A DNA stretch of 64,000 nucleotides, taken from positions 1,178,001 through 1,242,000 of the forward strand of contig NZ_CP136964.1 of assembly GCF_002871345.2 (NCBI RefSeq). Reading direction: 5' to 3'. The notes beneath the pieces are model-generated. The model was not told the origin of the DNA. It made no database searches and saw only the letters and a list, made by a program, of their open reading frames with translations. This DNA comes from Nosocomiicoccus massiliensis. Lineage in GTDB: Bacteria; Bacillota; Bacilli; Staphylococcales; Salinicoccaceae. Positions 60,820-64,000 of this stretch are shown here, piece after piece; positions within the stretch are counted from its first letter, which is position 1, and every line of letters begins with the position of its first letter. The position numbers were made by a program, and so were the translations under genes.

Positions 60820-62244
60820 ATGTTTAGTGTTGATGAATCTTTGACCTTGAAAATAGTAATCGCTATATACTTTCTATTGTTATTAGTGATGACGATATTT
60901 CTTGGTCGTAAGGTGAAGACTTACGAAGATTATAATATCGCAAGTAGAAATGTATCGATGTTTCCACTTATACTGACCTTTGTTGGAACAGGAGTTGGCG
61001 GTGCGACGCTTCTAGGGTATACAGAAAATGGACGTGTACTCGGAATGGGACAAATGTGGATACATATAACGATGTTATTTGCGGTTATTGTACTTGCTTC
61101 ATTATTTTTAAAGAGGATCCGTTTAATCGGAGAAGAGTACAATATGGTCACAATTGGAGATTTCACTGCTTTGAAATACGGTGAAACGGCAAGAATCCCA
61201 ACAGCAATTAGTTTCTTGTTTGCATATTGTTCAATGACAGGAATGCAGTTTGTTGCGATTGCATCTATTTTAAACTTAACCATCGGTTTAAATATGACTT
61301 TAGGGATTATTATAGGTTGGTTATTCTTAAGTTTTAAAACATATATTGGTGGATTAAAAGTAGTCGTATGGCAAGATGTTATACAAGGGTTACTACTTAC
61401 AGTCGGTATTTTTATATTGCTTATAGGGGTACTACAACAATCAGGCAGTTATAGTCAAATGATTATAAATGCAGATTCAATGGGTGAAAAAGCAATGCTT
61501 AGCGTTATGAATATAACGCCGAAAGAAATACTCATTTACTTATTAACACTTGCATGCTATCAATTTATTAGACAAGACGTATGGCAAAGGATATGGGCAG
61601 CTAAAAGTTTAAATACAGCGAAAAATGCGTATTGGATCTCAATGGTTATTGCGATTCTTTTAGGTGCTATTACGATATTAATCGGTATTTATAGTAAATA
61701 TGGTTTACACTTAGAAGTAGAAGAAACGTCGCTGACATTCTATTATGTCGTACAATCGGTATTTCCGTTCTCTCTTGTTATATTTATGATTGTAATATTA
61801 CTTGCCGCTGTGATTTCAAGTGCGGATTCGTTCTTTATTGCAGGATCTTCATCTGTTGCGAACGATATAATTAAACCGAACGTCAAAACAAAAGATGATA
61901 AAAAGATGCTGAAATATAGTAGATTCTCAGTTGTTATCGTTTCTGTGATATCTCTTATCATGGCTTTAACGATACCTGGGCTTGTCAACTTAATGGTCAC
62001 AGGGACAGCAATGTCAGTATCAGGATTACTTGTACCAGTTACAGCAGGGTTATTTATGAAACGTGTATCAAAAGAAGCTGGACTATATTCAATGTGGGTT
62101 GGACTCATTACAGCAGTCATTTGGCAGATTCTCAGTCATCCATTTGGACTCCACCCAATTATGATTGGACTACCAGTTTCACTAATTGTATTTATATTAG
62201 TTTCAAAAATGAATAAAAAAACAACGCCTACCGTTATAAATTAA
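60820..62244 (+). CDS. Sodium:solute symporter (SSS family)
   Basis: 474 residues with about 13 hydrophobic helices. TYEDYNIASRNVSMFPLILTFVGTGVGGATLLGYTENG (about 34-71), GEEYNMVTIGDFTALKYGET and LLAAVISSADSFFIAGSSSVANDI (about 328-351, the sodium-site region) mark the family. The transported solute is not clear. AGGAGG lies before the ATG, 17 bases after the ATPase gene. It converges with the aromatic amino acid decarboxylase gene, and amino acid or amine uptake is a possible role. Confidence 0.88.
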   Translation: MFSVDESLTLKIVIAIYFLLLLVMTIFLGRKVKTYEDYNIASRNVSMFPLILTFVGTGVGGATLLGYTENGRVLGMGQMWIHITMLFAVIVLASLFLKRIRLIGEEYNMVTIGDFTALKYGETARIPTAISFLFAYCSMTGMQFVAIASILNLTIGLNMTLGIIIGWLFLSFKTYIGGLKVVVWQDVIQGLLLTVGIFILLIGVLQQSGSYSQMIINADSMGEKAMLSVMNITPKEILIYLLTLACYQFIRQDVWQRIWAAKSLNTAKNAYWISMVIAILLGAITILIGIYSKYGLHLEVEETSLTFYYVVQSVFPFSLVIFMIVILLAAVISSADSFFIAGSSSVANDIIKPNVKTKDDKKMLKYSRFSVVIVSVISLIMALTIPGLVNLMVTGTAMSVSGLLVPVTAGLFMKRVSKEAGLYSMWVGLITAVIWQILSHPFGLHPIMIGLPVSLIVFILVSKMNKKTTPTVIN

Positions 62245-62258
62245 TAATGGTGGGCGTT
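62223..62258 (+). terminator. Hairpin at the end of the symporter gene
   Basis: AACGCCTACCGTTAT pairs with ATAATGGTGGGCGTT (two G-T pairs), followed by ATTATATTTCT; the upstream arm lies in the last codons. Confidence 0.8.
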
Positions 62259-62323
62259 ATTATATTTCTCTAGGACTGTTGGAAAGCATTATTTATCAAT
62301 ATTTATTTGACCTCGTCAATTAA

Positions 62324-62342
62324 TATAACGCATAGCGTTATA
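62324..62342 (-). terminator. Short hairpin at the end of the decarboxylase gene
   Basis: TATAACGC and GCGTTATA around ATA, overlapping the decarboxylase stop; weak T tail (ATTAATTG). Confidence 0.5.
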
Positions 62343-63753
62343 AGTTTTCTATCTCTTCTAAAATATAAAGTCTGAGTCGGTCAATCGTTTCTTTTATATC
62401 ATCTTCTGTCGTTTCCGGATGGATCGTACACATACGGAATACTTTTTTGTTGTTTAGAGTCGTTGTATATGCAACACCGTATCCTGAGTCTGCAAGTTTT
62501 TTAGCGGCAAGGTTATTTAGATGATCATTTTCTTCATCAGTAAATGAGTCGTTATAATATCTGAAACTTAAAATAGATAGACTCGGCTGTGAGATAATTT
62601 CAAAGTTTTCGATTGATTCTACGTAATCTTTTGTGTATTCTGCAAGTTCTTGACCATAGTCAATACGTCTTCTAAACTCATCTTCACCAACAACTTGTAA
62701 CGTTAGCCATAATTTTACAGCACGTGCTGGGCGTGTCAGTTCGATACCGAGCATCTCTGGATCGATAACGTCATCGTCTGATGTGATGTCGTCAAGATAC
62801 TCTGCTTTTTCACCATAACTGTTAATGAGGTTGTCTTTATCTTTTACGATAATCATTGCACAACTATACGTTTGGAAGAGAAGTTTATGTGCATCCCACG
62901 TAACGCTATCAGAACGCTCGATCCCTTTAAATAACGCCTTACCTTTTGTAGATAATAAATGTGATGCACCGTATGCCCCATCGACGTGTTGCCAAATATT
63001 ATATTCTTCACAAATATTTGCAATCGCATCGAAATCATCTACTGCACCGGTATTCGTTGTACCTGCAGTTGAAATAACGAGTGCTGGTATAAATCCGTTT
63101 TTCACGTCTTCTTCGATTGTCCTTTTTAGATGAGTAACGTTCATTGTAAAGTCTTCGTTATGATCAATGATACGTATATTATCCGCCGGGAATCCAGCTA
63201 CATGTAAAGCCTTACGACCTGAGTGATGCGTTTGAGACGTTAAGTAAACGGTAGTTTGAGTGAGTTTGTCTAGCGTTACTTTTGCATCACGTGCTGTAAC
63301 GACAGCCGTTAGATTCGCCATTGACCCACCAGATACAAACACTCCTCCACTTGGCTTCACTTCATATCCAACTTTTTCTGCAAGATAGTTAATTAAATTA
63401 CGCTCGATACTTATTGGTAACGTCGCGTTTTTAAAGTTCGAAGCATGGATATTATTTGCAGTTGTTAAAATATCACCTAACCATGATAATCGTGATGCTG
63501 GACCAGGGATAAACGAAAACGCACGTTTATGATTTGGACGATATAAATAAGTCAATACTTCGTTGTTTAACTCCGAAAGTACTTCATAAATATCCCTTCC
63601 AACTTTTGGAACCTCCATCTTTTCATACTTTTGAGTTAATTCTTTTGGCGCTTGTACAGTCGCTGGTAACTGACTGACATCTCGATTTAAGTATTTGTTG
63701 ACCTCATCTCGAATTATCGTTTCTAGATCAAGGTTCGTTTCATTAAATGTCAT
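62338..63753 (-). CDS. Group II PLP-dependent aromatic amino acid decarboxylase (SadA-like)
   Basis: 471 residues from the ATG at 63751-63753 (AAAGGGTG upstream; GTG at 63762 overlaps the RBS). Family marks: SFIPGPASRLSWLGDILTTA, GGVFVSGGSMANLTAVVTAR (about 138-157), TSQTHHSGRKALHVAG, STAGTTNTGAVDD, HVDGAYGAS, PLP Lys in SVTWDAHKLLFQTYSC (about 297-312) and LTRPARAVKLWLTLQVVG. It resembles the staphylococcal SadA enzyme, which makes trace amines from aromatic amino acids; glutamate decarboxylase is less likely. It stands alone and converges with the symporter. Confidence 0.85.
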   Translation of the reverse strand: MTFNETNLDLETIIRDEVNKYLNRDVSQLPATVQAPKELTQKYEKMEVPKVGRDIYEVLSELNNEVLTYLYRPNHKRAFSFIPGPASRLSWLGDILTTANNIHASNFKNATLPISIERNLINYLAEKVGYEVKPSGGVFVSGGSMANLTAVVTARDAKVTLDKLTQTTVYLTSQTHHSGRKALHVAGFPADNIRIIDHNEDFTMNVTHLKRTIEEDVKNGFIPALVISTAGTTNTGAVDDFDAIANICEEYNIWQHVDGAYGASHLLSTKGKALFKGIERSDSVTWDAHKLLFQTYSCAMIIVKDKDNLINSYGEKAEYLDDITSDDDVIDPEMLGIELTRPARAVKLWLTLQVVGEDEFRRRIDYGQELAEYTKDYVESIENFEIISQPSLSILSFRYYNDSFTDEENDHLNNLAAKKLADSGYGVAYTTTLNNKKVFRMCTIHPETTEDDIKETIDRLRLYILEEIENL

Positions 63754-63945
63754 TACATTCACCCTTTCGTAGTCATAAGTTGATTATAACTGACTATGAT
63801 TTGTTAAATCTATTAATAATAAGATGTATAATAGTTGTAATCATTCTGTTTTTACTAAAAACTATAGGAAGATACGCTAAAAAATGCTAGAATAGAGATA
63901 AGACTGTATGTTTTATAATTAATATATTGTAAAGGAGTAATGAAA

Positions 63946-64000
63946 TTGTTCGTTTTAGGTGCAGTAACAGATTGGCTTGTTATGGGATTCTTTATTGCAA
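63946..64000 (+). CDS. Start of a gene cut by the window edge (hydrophobic N-terminus)
   Basis: A TTG start at 63946 with AAAGGAG eight bases upstream opens MFVLGAVTDWLVMGFFIA and runs off the edge. An ATG at 63940 is in frame but only two bases from the RBS. The visible part is a membrane helix; the family cannot be named. The preceding 63754-63930 region is AT-rich with no gene. Confidence 0.5.
   Translation, partial: MFVLGAVTDWLVMGFFIA

Overview
The window is a low-GC Firmicutes chromosome segment centred on the replication origin. Gene order (rpsF-ssb ... parB-noc-rsmG-mnmG-mnmE-jag-rnpA-rpmH | oriC | dnaA-dnaN-yaaA-recF-gyrB-gyrA-hutH-serS-yybS-gdpP-rplI-dnaB-purA-tRNA-Glu-tRNA-Asp-walRKHIJ-rlmH) is the Staphylococcaceae arrangement. 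Several differences from Staphylococcus aureus as I know it (jag kept, hutHUI clustered, mod genes inside the rpsF-ssb-rpsR unit) suggest a relative outside the genus Staphylococcus, such as the Jeotgalicoccus/Nosocomiicoccus/Salinicoccus group. That placement is inference; no 16S gene is present.

Layout: 1-14340 is almost all on the minus strand (left replichore): the start of an AbgT-type transporter, rpsR, modB, two ModA-type lipoproteins, ssb, rpsF, an unrecognised gene, ychF, a DUF951 gene, an MscS-type channel, parB, noc, rsmG, mnmG, mnmE, jag, rnpA and rpmH. 14341-14787 and 16117-16282 hold DnaA boxes flanking dnaA (oriC). 14788-42565 is on the plus strand: replication and gyrase genes, histidine degradation (hutHUI, with a possible cre site), T-box-controlled serS, the gdpP-rplI-dnaB group, purA, two tRNAs, a broken oppF-like fragment, the walRKHIJ operon and rlmH. 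The 3' end of rlmH is the usual SCC attachment site.

42566-64000 is more accessory and mixed in orientation. Just after rlmH lie 5' remnants of a ccrA-like recombinase gene and of a second gene, joined head-on, which look like the scar of a decayed SCC element. Then come a flavin-dependent monooxygenase, an SDR, pepF, a double-GNAT protein, a GrpB-family protein, a malate/lactate:quinone oxidoreductase with a 33-residue membrane peptide, an ABC-F protein, an ornithine-cyclodeaminase-family protein (tyramine oxidase subunit B type), a serine biosynthesis cluster (HAD phosphatase-serC-serA), a rhodanese, an epimerase with a DUF1722 gene, an HrtBA-type ABC exporter, an SSS symporter and an aromatic amino acid decarboxylase.

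Most notable signals: (i) a well-conserved SAM-I riboswitch on the minus strand at 50817-50915 with no gene downstream in its direction, antisense to the end of the mqo transcript; (ii) a near-perfect parS site (15/16) that contains the GTG start codon of serC; (iii) the SCC scar; (iv) mod genes inserted between ssb and rpsR, with a perfect-consensus promoter now in front of rpsR; (v) a second DnaA-box cluster between walJ and rlmH; (vi) a HAD phosphatase next to serC-serA that probably supplies phosphoserine phosphatase activity.
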